The position numbers were made by a program, and so were the translations under genes. A stretch of 64,000 nucleotides of DNA from Streptomyces sp. B1I3 (GTDB lineage: Bacteria > Actinomycetota > Actinomycetes > Streptomycetales > Streptomycetaceae): assembly GCF_030816615.1 (NCBI RefSeq), contig NZ_JAUSYD010000001.1:1178001-1242000 (forward strand), in the 5' to 3' direction. This document shows, piece by piece, positions 52,176 through 60,345 of this stretch. Each line of letters opens with the position of its first letter. Within the stretch, counting starts at the first letter, position 1. A model generated the notes under the pieces. That model was given only the letters and a program-made list of their open reading frames with translations. It was not told where the DNA came from and did no database searches.

Positions 52176-52769
52176 ATGCCGACCACACCAGCCACCGCGG
52201 CGCACAGCTCGTCGAACGGCACAGCAGAAGCGATCATGCTCGAACTGGTCGACGAGGACGGCACCACCGTCGGTACCGCGGAGAAGCTCGCTGCCCACCA
52301 GGCGCCGGGCCAGCTGCACCGGGCCTTCTCCGTCTTCCTCTTCGACGAGCGGGGGCGCCTGCTGCTGCAGCGCCGCGCACTGGGCAAGTACCACTCCCCC
52401 GGTGTCTGGTCGAACACCTGCTGCGGTCATCCGTACCCGGGCGAGGCGCCCTTCGCTGCGGCGGCCCGGCGTACGTACGAGGAGCTGGGGATCTCGCCCT
52501 CGCTGCTCGCCGAGGCCGGCACGGTCCGCTACAACCACCCCGATCCGGTCTCGGGGCTGGTCGAGCAGGAGTTCAACCATCTGTTCGTCGGGATGGCGCA
52601 GGAGCAGCTGCGGCCGGACGCGGAGGAGGTCGGTGAGACGGCATTCGTCACCGCCGGCGAGCTGGCCGATCGCCATGCCGTCGCACCGTTCTCGGCGTGG
52701 TTCATGACGGTGCTGGACGCGGCGCGGCCGGCGATCAGGGAGCTGACGGGACCCTCGGCGGGCTGGTGA
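52176..52769 (+). CDS. idi: Isopentenyl-diphosphate isomerase, type I
   Basis: This 197-residue Nudix-fold isomerase has AFSVFLFDERGRLLLQRRAL, catalytic Cys in WSNTCCGHPYPGE, and the Nudix-type AAARRTYEELGI with Glu in QEFNHLFVG. It interconverts IPP and DMAPP and so feeds the isoprenoid supply used by the hopanoid operon 12 kb away. I use the ATG at 52176, with GAAGG six bases upstream; an ATG two codons earlier overlaps that site. Confidence 0.96.
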   Translation: MPTTPATAAHSSSNGTAEAIMLELVDEDGTTVGTAEKLAAHQAPGQLHRAFSVFLFDERGRLLLQRRALGKYHSPGVWSNTCCGHPYPGEAPFAAAARRTYEELGISPSLLAEAGTVRYNHPDPVSGLVEQEFNHLFVGMAQEQLRPDAEEVGETAFVTAGELADRHAVAPFSAWFMTVLDAARPAIRELTGPSAGW

Positions 52770-52793
52770 CACCGCGCGGCGGACGCCGGGCGG

Positions 52794-53288
52794 TCAGAGC
52801 TGCGACGTCAGGGGCAGCGCCGCCCAGATGATCTTTCCGCCGCCGGCCGTGTGCTCCACGTCACAGGTGCCGCCCGCCTCGGCGGTGATCTCCCGGACGA
52901 GCAGTAGCCCGCGGCCGCCCGTCTGCCCGTAGTCCGTGACCAGCGCCGTGGGGCGGTAGGGGTGGTTGTCCTCGACGCAGACCCTGATCCACTCCGCCCC
53001 GATCGCCACCTCGACGGCGAGCTCGGGCGACAGCAGCGCCGCGTGCTTGACCGCGTTGGTGACCAGCTCGGACACGATCAGGAGCACGCCCTGGAGGATG
53101 TCGTCGTCGACGGGTACGCCCTGCCGGTGCAGCAGGTCACGTACCGCGTGCCGGGCCTGCGGCACCGAGGCGTCGACGGCGGGGGCGGTGAACCGCCACA
53201 CACCCTCGTACGGCACTGGATGGGCCGGAACACTCCCGCGGCTCTCCATGGACCGACACCCGCTCTCGACTCGCACATCGCTGACCAT
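52794..53288 (-). CDS. Anti-sigma-factor-like ATP-binding protein (HATPase_c_2)
   Basis: This 164-residue GHKL-type ATPase has VLLIVSELVTNAVKHAALLS (N-box), VCVEDNHPYRPTALVTDY (G1-like) and GQTGGRGLLLVREITAEAG (G2). This is the RsbW/SpoIIAB-like group so numerous in Streptomyces, which bind sigma factors or anti-anti-sigma partners. No partner gene is adjacent. The start is uncertain: ATG 53288 lacks a clear ribosome site, and ATG 53249 is an alternative. Confidence 0.88.
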   Translation of the reverse strand: MVSDVRVESGCRSMESRGSVPAHPVPYEGVWRFTAPAVDASVPQARHAVRDLLHRQGVPVDDDILQGVLLIVSELVTNAVKHAALLSPELAVEVAIGAEWIRVCVEDNHPYRPTALVTDYGQTGGRGLLLVREITAEAGGTCDVEHTAGGGKIIWAALPLTSQL

Positions 53289-53666
53289 CGGGTAACGAGT
53301 GTCGGGAACAGCGTGGTCCAGCCCTCGCCCATGACCACAAGTGGTCAGTTATAGAGGGAAAATGACTGGATGGGTATGACAGCGTCAGGTGATTGGACTA
53401 CTTCTCGTCCGCTTCGGGCGTCATCCGGTCCGCCACCAGGCTGACGATGCGGCGGCCGCCGATCCCGGTGGCGATCAGCCCGAGCCCGTCGAACAGCAGG
53501 GCCGGCGAAGGGAAGCAGCCGAGCGCTCAGAGGCTGCTGTGCGGCCGGTGGACGAGCACCGGCCGCCCCGGCAGCAGCCCGAAGGCCCCTGCAGCAGCGT
53601 CCGGCCGGACCCGCGGTCCCCGTACGACGACGCTGCCGGCCGGCCGGAACGGATAGCATCCGGCGC
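53289..53666. other. Intergenic stretch with a possible gene fragment
   Basis: There is no intact gene. On the minus strand a frame ending at TAG 53398 reads ALLFDGLGLIATGIGGRRIV followed by SLVADRMTPEADEK, which looks like a genuine protein C-terminus with one membrane helix, but an in-frame TGA stands about 40 codons upstream and no start follows it. It may be the tail of a lost gene. The AT-richer part at 53335-53400 is the likely promoter region of the ATPase gene. Confidence 0.4.
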
Positions 53667-54476
53667 ATGGACCCCCTGTCACGGGCGGAGCCGGCGTCCC
53701 GGACGGAACCGCGGCTGGAGCACACGGTCGCGGACGGCGTCGCCACCGTCGTCATCAGCAACCCGGCCAAGCGCAACGCGATGACCGCCGGCATGTGGCG
53801 GGCGCTGCCCGGCCTCCTGGACCGGCTGGCCGCCGACCGCTCGGTACGGATGCTGGTGCTCACCGGCGCCGGGGACACCTTCTGCGCCGGCGCGGACATC
53901 GCCTCGCTCCGGGACCCCGGCGGCCGGCCGCAGGAGCTCGCCGTCCGGGCCGAGGAGGCCTTGGCGGCGTTCGCACTGCCGACCCTCGCCGCCGTGCGCG
54001 GGTACTGCGTCGGCGGCGGCAGCCAGCTCGCTGCCGCCTGTGACCTCCGCTTCGCCGAGGAGGGCGCCTCGTTCGGGGTCACCCCGGCCAAGCTGGGGAT
54101 CGTCTACCCCTCGTCCTCCACCCGTCGGCTGGTCTCGCTGGTCGGGCCGGCGACGGCGAAGTACCTGCTCTTCTCGGGGGAGCTGATCGGGACGGAGCGC
54201 GCCCTGCGCACCGGGCTGGTGGACGAGGTGCTGCCGGCGGGCGGGCTCGACGACCGGGTGCGGGCGTTCGCGCGGGTACTCGCCGTGCGCTCCCGGCTGA
54301 CCCAGGCAGCGGCCAAGGAGTTCGCCGACGGCCGTGAGGACCGGGACGGCCACTGGGCGCGGCAGGCGCGGGGCAGCGGCGACACCGCGGAGGGTGCCGC
54401 CGCCTTCCTGGAGCGCCGGGCGCCCCGCTTCACCTGGGCGGCCCCGCCCGCCGGTGACTCCCCTACCGCAGGATGA
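53667..54476 (+). CDS. Enoyl-CoA hydratase/isomerase family protein
   Basis: This 269-residue crotonase-fold protein has VATVVISNPAKRNAMTAGMW, the CoA/oxyanion site GDTFCAGADIASL and the second oxyanion strand VRGYCVGGGSQLAAACDLRF. The position of the usual catalytic Glu of hydratases holds GIVYPSSSTRRLV, so hydratase activity is uncertain and another crotonase reaction is possible. It stands alone, converging on the pfpI relic. The ribosome site is weak. Confidence 0.88.
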   Translation: MDPLSRAEPASRTEPRLEHTVADGVATVVISNPAKRNAMTAGMWRALPGLLDRLAADRSVRMLVLTGAGDTFCAGADIASLRDPGGRPQELAVRAEEALAAFALPTLAAVRGYCVGGGSQLAAACDLRFAEEGASFGVTPAKLGIVYPSSSTRRLVSLVGPATAKYLLFSGELIGTERALRTGLVDEVLPAGGLDDRVRAFARVLAVRSRLTQAAAKEFADGREDRDGHWARQARGSGDTAEGAAAFLERRAPRFTWAAPPAGDSPTAG

Positions 54477-54835
54477 AGCGGCTCCTGGCACGCCATTCCT
54501 CGACGAGTGCCGCCGGCGCCTTCTCGGGCGATCCGGCGTCGTAAGGCGGCTGCGGGTCGTACTCGGTCAGCAGCTGGACGGACTGGGGTGCCGGGGCTGC
54601 CGGGCACGAGGAGCGTGCCGAACTCCGCGGCGTCCTCCAGAGCGCCGTCGGGGACCAGCGTCAGACCGCTCGACGTGCGGACGGGCGAACCGTCCAGCGA
54701 GGCGGTGCGCAGCTCGTAGGAGACCCCCGGGAATTGGGAGGCACCCGCGAAGACCTCCACGGGACCGCTCACATCGAGGCTCTGGACGCCCTCGAAGAGG
54801 ACGACGAGTACGGATCGCTGCTTCATGTCCGCCAT
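54463..54835 (-). pseudogene. DJ-1/PfpI (GlxA-like) gene with internal deletion
   Basis: The 5' part encodes KQRSVLVVLFEGVQSLDVSG, then PVEVFAGASQFPGVSYELRT and EFGTLLVPGSPGTP, the N-terminal 80 residues of a DJ-1/PfpI protein. Directly after, in another frame, come QLLTEYDPQPPYDAGSPEKA and PAALVEEWRARSRFILR, the family C-terminus. About 110 residues, including the nucleophile-elbow cysteine, are missing, and the junction is out of frame. Members act as isonitrile hydratases or amidase-like enzymes, or as AraC-type regulators. It is non-functional as it stands. Confidence 0.82.
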
Positions 54836-54937
54836 CCTGGGCGGAGGCCGCGGATGGCCGCAATGACGAGTTCCCCACCTTTCCTGCCACGGCAACGGAC
54901 GAGGCCCCCCTCACGGCGCCCCAGGTCACCGGACGTA

Positions 54938-54951
54938 CTAACCAGTCGGTA
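54938..54951. promoter_or_regulatory. TetR-type palindrome just before the SCO6745-family gene
   Basis: TAACCAGTCGGTAA is an imperfect palindrome (12 of 14 positions) with TAACC/GGTTA-like arms. It lies 10 bp upstream of the ATG at 54962, overlapping the likely ribosome-site region. Such arms are frequent in TetR operators. No regulator gene is next to it, so this is tentative. Confidence 0.4.
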
Positions 54952-54961
54952 ACGTGCGCGC

Positions 54962-55825
54962 ATGAGCACTCTCCCGCCGCGCGCCGGCCGCCGTTGCCAC
55001 AACGCACTCAACCCGCTGCACTCGACCGTCTACTTCTCCCCCGACCTGGCCGAGGAGCTCGGCAAGCTCGGCATCGAGGACCCGAGCGCCGCCTACTTCG
55101 CCGCACGCGGCGCCGCTCTGGGAGCCGTCGGCCCGGGCGCGGTCACGGCGGCCTTCTACAACTTCAACCACGAGCTGGTGGCGCGCCATCTGCCCGCGGT
55201 CTGGTCGATCGCCTCGCCCGCTGCGGTGCTTGAGGCGCGGCTGCGGGCCGCCGACTCGACCCTGCGCCGGGTGCTCGGCGAGGAGACCGTCGCCTCGTCC
55301 GGGATGGCCGAGGCGGCGGAGCTGGCCCTGCGGGCGACGGAGGCCTGCACGCGGCACGCCCGCCCGCTGTACGCCGCCCACGCCGATCTGCCCGTGCCGC
55401 AGCAGCCGCACCTGGCGTACTGGCACGCGACCACGCTGCTCCGCGAACACCGCGGCGACGCCCACCTCGCCGCGCTGGTCACCGCGGAGCTCGACCCGCT
55501 CGAGGCCCTGGTCAGCCACACCGCGACCGGCAAGGGCATGTCGCCCCGGTGGATCCTCGCCACCCGCGGGTGGCGGCGCGCGGACTGGGACGCGGCCGTG
55601 GAACGGCTGCGCGGGCGCGGCCTGCTGGACGCCGACGGCGAGTTGACGGACGCGGGCACCGCGCTCAGGGCGGACCTGGAGGAGACGACGGACCGGATGG
55701 ACGCCGCGCCGTACGAGCACCTGGGGGCGGACGGGGTGGCACGCCTCACGGAACTGGGGCGCGGCTTCCTGTTCGCGGCGGCCTCGGCCGGCGCGTATCC
55801 CGAGGACCTGGTCGGCAAGGGCTGA
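54962..55825 (+). CDS. SCO6745 family protein
   Basis: This 287-residue helical protein contains LNPLHSTVYFSPDLAEELGK, then FYNFNHELVARHLPAVWSIA and LREHRGDAHLAALVTAELDP, ending GFLFAAASAGAYPEDLVGKG. It matches what I know as the SCO6745 family, which is widespread in Actinobacteria with no known function. There is a possible winged-helix segment at about 215-260 (RWILATRGWRRADWDAAVER, then LRGRGLLDADGELTDAG), so nucleic-acid binding is conceivable. No enzyme motif is evident. Confidence 0.8.
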   Translation: MSTLPPRAGRRCHNALNPLHSTVYFSPDLAEELGKLGIEDPSAAYFAARGAALGAVGPGAVTAAFYNFNHELVARHLPAVWSIASPAAVLEARLRAADSTLRRVLGEETVASSGMAEAAELALRATEACTRHARPLYAAHADLPVPQQPHLAYWHATTLLREHRGDAHLAALVTAELDPLEALVSHTATGKGMSPRWILATRGWRRADWDAAVERLRGRGLLDADGELTDAGTALRADLEETTDRMDAAPYEHLGADGVARLTELGRGFLFAAASAGAYPEDLVGKG

Positions 55826-55896
55826 TCGCCGGCACGTTTACGGCGCCCGACAGCGAGTACGCGACGTGGTACACCCACGAACGAAGGAGGCACACC

Positions 55897-56028
55897 GTGT
55901 TCCGTGCGATCGCGAATGCTCTGAGTACCGTCGGTTCGGCCGTGGCCACCGTGGTGACCCTGCCCTTCCGGCTCCTGGCCGGCCTGTTCGGCGGCGCCTC
56001 CCGCGGCGGCAGGACCCGGCGCGCGTAG
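55897..56028 (+). CDS. 43-residue LPFR-motif small membrane-associated protein
   Basis: A GTG behind a perfect GAAGGAGG ribosome site encodes MFRAIANALSTVGSAVATVV, then TLPFRLLAGLFGGASRGGRT and RRA. It is amphipathic, with a LPFRLLAGLFG core and a basic tail, and could sit on the inner face of the membrane. I recall small LPFR proteins being conserved in Streptomyces, without known function. It lies between the SCO6745-family gene and tex. Confidence 0.8.
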   Translation: MFRAIANALSTVGSAVATVVTLPFRLLAGLFGGASRGGRTRRA

Positions 56029-56177
56029 AGGGACGCGGCGGGGCCGTGTCCGACGACGTCACGCGACACGGCCCCCGGCCACCCGGCACAATGCAGGCGA
56101 AGGGGACCACCACAGATGTGGACCACCCCAGTGGCACAGCCAGCAGAGCCAGTACGAGAAGGCGAGTCGGGAAAACC

Positions 56178-58631
56178 GTGACGACGTCCATCGAAGGCAG
56201 GATCGCCGAGGAACTCGGCGTACGCGAGCGTCAGGTGAGGGCAGCCGTCGAGCTGCTCGACGGTGGGTCGACCGTGCCGTTCATCGCGCGCTACCGCAAG
56301 GAAGCGACCGAGATGCTCGACGATGCGCAGTTGCGCACGCTCGAGGAACGGCTGCGGTACCTGCGTGAGCTCGAGGACCGCCGTGCGGCGGTCCTGGAGT
56401 CCGTACGCGAGCAGGGCAAGCTCGACGCGGCGCTGGAGGCGCGGATCCGGGCGGCCGACACCAAGGCGCGGCTCGAGGACATCTACCTGCCGTTCAAACC
56501 GAAACGCCGGACGAAGGCGCAGATCGCGCGCGAGGCCGGCCTCGAACCACTGGCCGACGCGTTGCTGGGCGACCCGTCCACCGACCCGGTCACCGCAGCG
56601 GGCTCGTTCGTCGACGAGGCCAAGGGCGTGGCCGACCCGGCGGCGGCGCTGGAAGGCGCCCGCGCCATCCTGACCGAGCGCTTCTCCGAGGACGCCGATC
56701 TGACCGGTGAGCTGCGCGAACGCATGTGGTCGCGCGGCCGGGTCGTCGCGAAGGTCCGGGAGGGCAAGGAGGAGGCGGGCGCCAAGTTCGCCGACTACTT
56801 CGACTTCTCGGAGCCGTTCACCGCTCTGCCCTCCCACCGCGTCCTGGCGATGCTCCGGGGCGAGAAGGAGGACGTCCTCGATCTGGTCCTGGAGCCCGAG
56901 GACCCCGCGGACGCCGACCTGCCCGGGCCGTCGGCGTACGAGAACATGATCGCCCGCCGGTTCGGCGTCGCCGACCGCGGACGGCCAGGTGACAAATGGC
57001 TCGGCGACACGGTGCGCTGGGCCTGGCGGACCAGGATCCTCGTGCACCTCGGAATCGATCTTCGGCTGCGACTGCGTACGGCGGCGGAGGACGAGGCCGT
57101 GCGCGTCTTCGCCTCGAACCTGCGCGATCTGCTGCTGGCCGCTCCTGCGGGGACGCGGGCGACGCTGGGGCTCGACCCCGGCTTCCGCACGGGCGTGAAG
57201 GTGGCCGTCGTGGACGCGACCGGCAAGGTGGTCGCGACGGACGTCATCCACCCGCACGTGCCGGCGAACAAGTGGGACCAGTCGCTGGCGACGCTGGAGC
57301 GGCTGGCGCGGGAACACCACGTCGACCTGATCGCCATCGGCAACGGCACGGCCTCCCGTGAGACCGACAAGCTCGCCGGCGAGCTGTGCGACCGGCACCC
57401 GGAGCTGAAGCTCACCAAGGTGATGGTGTCGGAGGCGGGCGCCTCCGTGTACTCGGCCTCGGCCTTCGCCTCGCAGGAACTCCCGGACATGGACGTGTCG
57501 TTGCGCGGGGCGGTCTCGATCGCGCGGCGACTGCAGGATCCGCTGGCCGAGCTCGTGAAGATCGACCCCAAGTCGATCGGCGTCGGCCAGTACCAGCACG
57601 ACCTGTCCGAGGTGAAGCTGTCGCGCTCGCTGGACGCCGTGGTCGAGGACTGCGTCAACGGTGTCGGCGTCGACGTCAACACCGCATCGGCGCCGCTGCT
57701 CTCGCGGGTCTCCGGCATCGGTTCGGGGCTGGCCGAGAACATCGTGGCGCACCGGGACGCCCATGGACCGTTCCGCTCCCGCCGGGCGCTGAAGGACGTG
57801 GCACGCCTGGGACCGAAGGCCTACGAGCAGTGCGCCGGCTTCCTGCGGATCCGGGAGGGCGACGACCCGCTGGACGGGTCGAGCGTGCACCCGGAGGCCT
57901 ACCCGGTGGTGCGGACGATGGTCAAGCGGACGGGCGGTGACGTCGCCTCCCTGATCGGCAACACAGGCGTCCTGCGGTCCCTGCGGCCGGACGACTTCGT
58001 GGACGAGAAGTTCGGCCTTCCGACGGTCACCGACATCCTGCGGGAGCTGGAGAAGCCGGGCCGCGACCCGCGCCCCGCCTTCCGGACGGCCACGTTCAGG
58101 GAAGGGGTCGAGAAGATCGGCGACCTCGCTCCGGACATGGTGCTCGAGGGAGTCGTGACGAACGTCGCGGCCTTCGGCGCCTTCGTCGACATCGGCGTCC
58201 ATCAGGACGGCCTGGTGCACGTGTCGGCCATGTCGCGGACGTTCGTCAAGGACCCGCGGGACGTCGTGAAGCCGGGCGACGTCGTGAAGGTGAAGGTCAT
58301 GGAGGTCGACATCCCGCGCAAGCGCATCTCGCTGACGCTGCGGCTGGACGACGAGGCCGCCGCCGGCCAGGGCGGCGGCCAGGGGCCACGGCGTGAGAGG
58401 AGCGGTCAGGGCGGCGCCGAGCGCCCGCCGCGTCAGCGCCAGGGTCAGGGTCAGGGTCAGGGCGGCGGTCAGGGGATCCGCCAGGCCGGCGGCCAGGGCC
58501 GTGACCGGCGCGGGGGCGGCGGCCAGGGCGGCGCCCCACGCCCGGCGGCCGCGCCGGCCAACAGTGCGATGGCGGACGCGTTGCGGCGGGCCGGTCTGGG
58601 AAGCTCCGAGCCGGGCGGCCGCAAGCGCTGA
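56178..58631 (+). CDS. tex: Tex-family RNA-binding transcription accessory protein
   Basis: This is an 817-residue protein of the Tex family: N-terminal helices (IAEELGVRERQVRAAVELLD, TVPFIARYRKEATEMLDDAQ), a YqgF-like RNase H domain with TLGLDPGFRTGVKVAVVDAT, a helix-hairpin-helix region with VDVNTASAPLLSRVSGIGSG, and a C-terminal S1 RNA-binding domain (GVVTNVAAFGAFVDIGVHQD to DIPRKRISLTLRL). The last 90 residues are Gln/Gly/Arg-rich low complexity. Tex affects transcription and RNA processing. I use GTG 56178; the frame is open upstream but unconserved. Confidence 0.95.
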   Translation: MTTSIEGRIAEELGVRERQVRAAVELLDGGSTVPFIARYRKEATEMLDDAQLRTLEERLRYLRELEDRRAAVLESVREQGKLDAALEARIRAADTKARLEDIYLPFKPKRRTKAQIAREAGLEPLADALLGDPSTDPVTAAGSFVDEAKGVADPAAALEGARAILTERFSEDADLTGELRERMWSRGRVVAKVREGKEEAGAKFADYFDFSEPFTALPSHRVLAMLRGEKEDVLDLVLEPEDPADADLPGPSAYENMIARRFGVADRGRPGDKWLGDTVRWAWRTRILVHLGIDLRLRLRTAAEDEAVRVFASNLRDLLLAAPAGTRATLGLDPGFRTGVKVAVVDATGKVVATDVIHPHVPANKWDQSLATLERLAREHHVDLIAIGNGTASRETDKLAGELCDRHPELKLTKVMVSEAGASVYSASAFASQELPDMDVSLRGAVSIARRLQDPLAELVKIDPKSIGVGQYQHDLSEVKLSRSLDAVVEDCVNGVGVDVNTASAPLLSRVSGIGSGLAENIVAHRDAHGPFRSRRALKDVARLGPKAYEQCAGFLRIREGDDPLDGSSVHPEAYPVVRTMVKRTGGDVASLIGNTGVLRSLRPDDFVDEKFGLPTVTDILRELEKPGRDPRPAFRTATFREGVEKIGDLAPDMVLEGVVTNVAAFGAFVDIGVHQDGLVHVSAMSRTFVKDPRDVVKPGDVVKVKVMEVDIPRKRISLTLRLDDEAAAGQGGGQGPRRERSGQGGAERPPRQRQGQGQGQGGGQGIRQAGGQGRDRRGGGGQGGAPRPAAAPANSAMADALRRAGLGSSEPGGRKR

Positions 58632-58643
58632 GCCGGGACCCCG

Positions 58644-58685
58644 GACGACGGGCGGGCAGGAGACTTCTCCTGCCCGCCCGTCGTC
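58644..58685 (+). terminator. Strong hairpin terminator after tex
   Basis: A perfect 20-bp stem (58644-58663 with 58666-58685) closes on a 2-base loop, starting 12 bp after the tex stop. It is the strongest hairpin I see in the window and probably stops transcription from both directions. Confidence 0.85.
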
Positions 58686-58794
58686 GTCTCCGACAGCACA
58701 CGCCCCGGGGTCCCCGACCGCCCGTCCACGACTGTCTCTGATCGTTCGTACCACCGTATTGACCGCCCTGGGCGGGTGTCGTACGGTCACGGCG

Positions 58795-58842
58795 GTTCAT
58801 GTACACGAACTCGGTTCATTCTACGGAATGTTGTTCCGGAAC
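58795..58842. promoter_or_regulatory. Two palindromes upstream of the pectate lyase
   Basis: GTTCATGTACACGAAC (58795-58810) is a near-perfect 16-bp palindrome, and GTTCCGGAAC (58833-58842) a perfect 10-bp one. They lie 80-125 bp upstream of the secreted-lyase start, where an operator for pectin or uronate induction would be. The regulator is unknown; IclR- or LacI-type are both possible. Confidence 0.5.
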
Positions 58843-58920
58843 CGGGGATGGTCCTCACCACCGCGCCAACCACCGACAGGTGCCTGCGGAGGATACCGCA
58901 GGCGGTGAAAGGAATACCTA

Positions 58921-60234
58921 GTGCGCACAGAGAATCAGCAGGTCAGAAGATGGGGCGGCCGTGCGGCCGCCGCACTGGCCGCCGTCGTATCGCTCCTCGT
59001 CGCCGGCCTCACCGCGCTGGTCGCGACCGGCACGGCCTCGGCGGCTCCGGCCGCAGGCTCGTACAGACTGGCGAACGCCGCGAGCGGACTGTGTCTGGAG
59101 GTGCCCGGCTCCGGCACCTCCGCCGGCGTCCAGCTCAGCCAGAGCGCGTGCGACGGCGGCGCCGACCAGACCTGGAGGCTCACCGCCTCGGGCGGCGGCT
59201 ACACGCTGACCGCCTCGCACAGCGCCAAGTGCGCCGGGATACGGGGCGCCTCGACCAGCGCGGGCAAGGCGGTGGAGCAGCAGGACTGCAGCGGTGCCGC
59301 GACCCAGGTCTGGACGCTGACGGCGGTCAGCGGCGCCACGTACCGGGTCGTCAACAGCAACGGCGGCAAGTGCCTGAACGTGAAGGACGGTTCGACGGCA
59401 TCCGGTGCCCTGGTCCAGCAGAACTCCTGCGACTCGGTGACGAGCAAGAACTGGACCTTCACCGCGTCGGGCACGGTCCCCACGGACCCGCCCACCGACC
59501 CGACCGATCCGCCCACCGACCCTACGGACCCGCCCACCGACCGGCCGTCATGGCCGACGGCGAACGGCAGCCAGGCGGTGTCCTCCACCATCAAGGTCTC
59601 CGGCACCTACGACGGGGGCATGAAGCGCCTCTACGGCAGCGGTGATCTGGGCAGCGACGGGCAGGACGAGGATCAGCCGGCCCTAATCGAGCTGGCGGAC
59701 GGTGCCACTCTGCAAAACGTCGTCCTCGGTGCTCCGGCCGCGGACGGTGTGCACTGCTCGGGCGCGTGCACGATCAAGAACGTCTGGTGGGAGGACGTGG
59801 GCGAGGACGCCGCGACCTTCCGCGGCAGCTCGTCGTCCACGGTCCGTACGGTCGACGGCGGCGGCGCCAGGCTGGCGGAGGACAAGGTGTTCCAGCACAA
59901 CGGTGCCGGAACTCTGATCGTCAAGAACTTCCAGGTCCAGGACTTCGGGAAGCTGGTCCGCTCCTGCGGCAACTGCTCCTCGCAGTACGCCCGGCACATC
60001 CAGCTCCAGAACATCTGGGTGACCACCCCCGGCGACACCCTGGTCGGCATCAACACCAACTACGGTGACACCGCGCGGTTCTCGGACATCGCGGTCTACG
60101 GTGACGGCGACCGCGACCTCGACATCTGCACCAAGTACAAGGGCACGACGAGCGGCGAGCCCAGCAAGATCGGGACCGGTGCGGACGGCACGAACTGCAT
60201 CTACTCCTCGTCCGACATCAGCTACGTCGACTGA
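58921..60234 (+). CDS. Secreted pectate lyase (PL3) with N-terminal ricin-type CBM13
   Basis: This is a 437-residue protein. A signal peptide spans about 1-42 (RRWGGRAAAALAAVVSLLVA, ending ASAA). Residues 45-185 are a ricin B-like trefoil (SYRLANAASGLCLEVPGSGT, with QTWRL, QVWTL and KNWTF repeats). A Pro/Thr/Asp linker of about 25 residues (repeat PTDPTDP) follows. Residues 215-437 form a PL3-type beta-helix: QPALIELADGATLQNVVLGA, DGVHCSGACTIKNVWWEDVG and EDAATFRG. PL3 enzymes cleave polygalacturonate with calcium. The GTG start has GAAAGGAA upstream. The trefoil-first order is the reverse of the xylanase in this window. Confidence 0.93.
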   Translation: MRTENQQVRRWGGRAAAALAAVVSLLVAGLTALVATGTASAAPAAGSYRLANAASGLCLEVPGSGTSAGVQLSQSACDGGADQTWRLTASGGGYTLTASHSAKCAGIRGASTSAGKAVEQQDCSGAATQVWTLTAVSGATYRVVNSNGGKCLNVKDGSTASGALVQQNSCDSVTSKNWTFTASGTVPTDPPTDPTDPPTDPTDPPTDRPSWPTANGSQAVSSTIKVSGTYDGGMKRLYGSGDLGSDGQDEDQPALIELADGATLQNVVLGAPAADGVHCSGACTIKNVWWEDVGEDAATFRGSSSSTVRTVDGGGARLAEDKVFQHNGAGTLIVKNFQVQDFGKLVRSCGNCSSQYARHIQLQNIWVTTPGDTLVGINTNYGDTARFSDIAVYGDGDRDLDICTKYKGTTSGEPSKIGTGADGTNCIYSSSDISYVD

Positions 60235-60345
60235 GGCATCCCCCGCGGACCGGCCCCGCTCCTCCCGCGCGTCGGGACGGGCGGGGCCTCGGCGTCGCCC
60301 CGTCCCCAAGGACATCGGCGTCGGTCCGTCCCGGTGGCTTCGGCG

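Noticed and set aside
58438..58475. GGGTCA hexamer repeats near the end of tex as a possible regulatory array
   Set aside because: They encode the Gly-Gln repeat of the protein tail and keep the frame; coding low complexity explains them.
55746..58790. A 1014-codon open frame antisense to tex
   Set aside because: It mirrors the codon phase of tex, has low-complexity Arg/Gly/Val composition and no domain; it is a GC-rich shadow.
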